The notes under the pieces were generated by a model, which was not told the DNA's origin, ran no database searches, and saw only the letters and a program-made list of their open reading frames with translations. Below, one piece after another: positions 63,132 to 64,000 of a DNA stretch of 64,000 bases. Positions within the stretch are counted from its first letter, which is position 1; each line of letters opens with the position of its first letter. Origin of the DNA: Aquipseudomonas alcaligenes_A (GTDB lineage Bacteria; Pseudomonadota; Gammaproteobacteria; Pseudomonadales; Pseudomonadaceae); the NCBI GenBank assembly GCA_048595745.1, contig CP184361.1. One strand, written 5' to 3'. The translations under genes and the position numbers were made by a program.

Positions 63132-64000
63132 ATGACACAGTCACTTCGGGGGGCCTCCACTGGCACGGTGGGGGAGGAGTCGCGTGCGCTTCATCAGCAG
63201 TTCGCCACCGAGATCGCGGTGGAGCGAACGCGTTTGCTTTATCAGGGTTCCCAGGTTCCCACCCTGTTCATGCTCCTCAGCGGTCTGACCTGCGCGGCGC
63301 TGCTCTGGCAGCCGCAGCCCAGTCTGCTGCTGGCCGGCTGGCTGGTATGGCTGGTGCTGCTGGCGGTGCTGCGGCTGATCCAGATGACGGCGTTCAAGGC
63401 GGCGCTGCCGTCGCGCCAGGCCAACCCGCACTGGCGCCGGGTGTTTCTGCTTGGCGCCGGGCTGTCCGGCCTGACCCTGGCCTTCGCCGCCATCTTCCTG
63501 GTCCCGGCCGAGCGCTTCCTGTTGCAGGCGCTGGTCTATGGCCTGATCGCCGCGGCCATCCTCTCCGCCAGCGTGGCCTATGCCATCAGCCGTTCGGCCT
63601 TCCTGGTGTTCGCGCTGCCCTGCCTGTTGCCCACCGTGGCCTACCTGTTGCTCAGCGACAACCCGATCCAGCAGGGCTGGGGCGTGCTGGGGCTGATCCT
63701 GCTGCTGAGCCTGTGCGTGGTCGCCTGGCAGGTCAACCGCCTGATCCAGCGCAGCCTGTTGCGGCGCTTCCAGAACCAGGCACTGATCGAGAGCCTGGAG
63801 CACGCTCGCGAGAGCGCCGAGGGCCTCAATCAGGAGCTGGCGCGCGAGGTCGAGCAGCGCCGCCGTGCCGAGCGCGAGCTGCGCCAGGCCCACGGCGAGC
63901 TGGAGATCCGCGTGGCCCAGCGCACCCTGGAGCTGGACGACGCCAGCCATGCCCTGGGCAAGAGCGAGGAGCGCCTGGCCCTGGCGCTGGAGGCCAGCGA
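63132..64000 (+). CDS. Membrane sensor protein, N-terminal part (cut by window edge)
   Basis: From ATG 63132 the frame stays open to the window end, giving 289 residues. It has several hydrophobic helices in residues 40-205 (PTLFMLLSGLTCAALLW, LLLAGWLVWLVLLAVLRLI, VFLLGAGLSGLTLAFAAIFLV, LLPTVAYLLL, LGLILLLSLCVVAW). A coiled-coil follows (EHARESAEGLNQELAREVEQRRRAERELRQAHGELEIRVAQRT), and then the start of a PAS-like domain (KSEERLALALEAS). The output domain lies outside. In Pseudomonas the gene next to uvrD often encodes a GGDEF/EAL protein (from memory), but a histidine kinase is equally compatible. Confidence 0.8.
   Translation, partial: MTQSLRGASTGTVGEESRALHQQFATEIAVERTRLLYQGSQVPTLFMLLSGLTCAALLWQPQPSLLLAGWLVWLVLLAVLRLIQMTAFKAALPSRQANPHWRRVFLLGAGLSGLTLAFAAIFLVPAERFLLQALVYGLIAAAILSASVAYAISRSAFLVFALPCLLPTVAYLLLSDNPIQQGWGVLGLILLLSLCVVAWQVNRLIQRSLLRRFQNQALIESLEHARESAEGLNQELAREVEQRRRAERELRQAHGELEIRVAQRTLELDDASHALGKSEERLALALEAS

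Overview
The window reads as a chromosomal segment of a Pseudomonas species (high GC, dense genes, Pseudomonas-type REP palindromes). From memory, the gene order resembles several P. aeruginosa PAO1 neighbourhoods: glmU-glmR-glmS, a zinc-responsive (Zur) paralogue cluster, a glutamine-synthetase-like/aminotransferase/SDR/GntR block, and uvrD. No rRNA, tRNA, CRISPR array, prophage or complete insertion sequence was seen.

Layout. 1-3.5 kb: amino-sugar synthesis (end of glmU, glmR, glmS). 3.5-7.1 kb: a more AT-rich patch with a small unknown gene, a periplasmic rhodanese broken by an amber codon, and a YeeE-type sulfur transporter. 7.1-9.6 kb: LemA and a DUF2207 membrane protein. 9.8-13.6 kb: DUF2946, TonB-dependent receptor and polyferredoxin, read leftward. 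13.7-25.5 kb: a zinc-starvation locus. One strong Zur box at 21.54 kb drives folE2, an ABC metal importer, hisI, yidD, pyrC, thrS and a PTPS paralogue leftward, and dksA2, a COG0523 GTPase and DUF1826 rightward. A 215-bp MITE-like element sits between two genes in this locus; a second COG0523 gene follows. 25.9-33 kb: medium-chain PHA depolymerase, a decayed copy of it, a DUF1302/DUF1329 pair, a TetR regulator with inverted-repeat operators, and two alpha/beta hydrolases.

33-39 kb: miscellaneous small genes, a second DUF2946 gene with a PepSY membrane protein, a thioesterase and an SDR. 39.2-46.8 kb: a two-partner secretion pair. The large exoprotein is intact, but its outer-membrane transporter carries a frameshift. 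47-51.6 kb: glutamine-synthetase-like enzyme, class III aminotransferase, SDR and GntR regulator around two identical palindromes 63 bp apart. 51.7-53.9 kb: response regulator with a TPR tail plus a soluble histidine kinase. 54.1-60.7 kb: pectin-acetylesterase-family enzyme, small proteins, REP repeats, PhoX with putative PHO boxes, a Tim44-like protein and a TetR regulator. 60.7-64 kb: uvrD and the start of a membrane sensor protein.

The zinc locus is the clearest system. Low zinc should release Zur. The cell would then import metal, make GTP cyclohydrolase and DksA versions that need less zinc, and deploy GTPase chaperones together with extra copies of zinc enzymes. Two of those copies (ThrS, HisI) keep every zinc ligand, so they are not simple zinc-free replacements.
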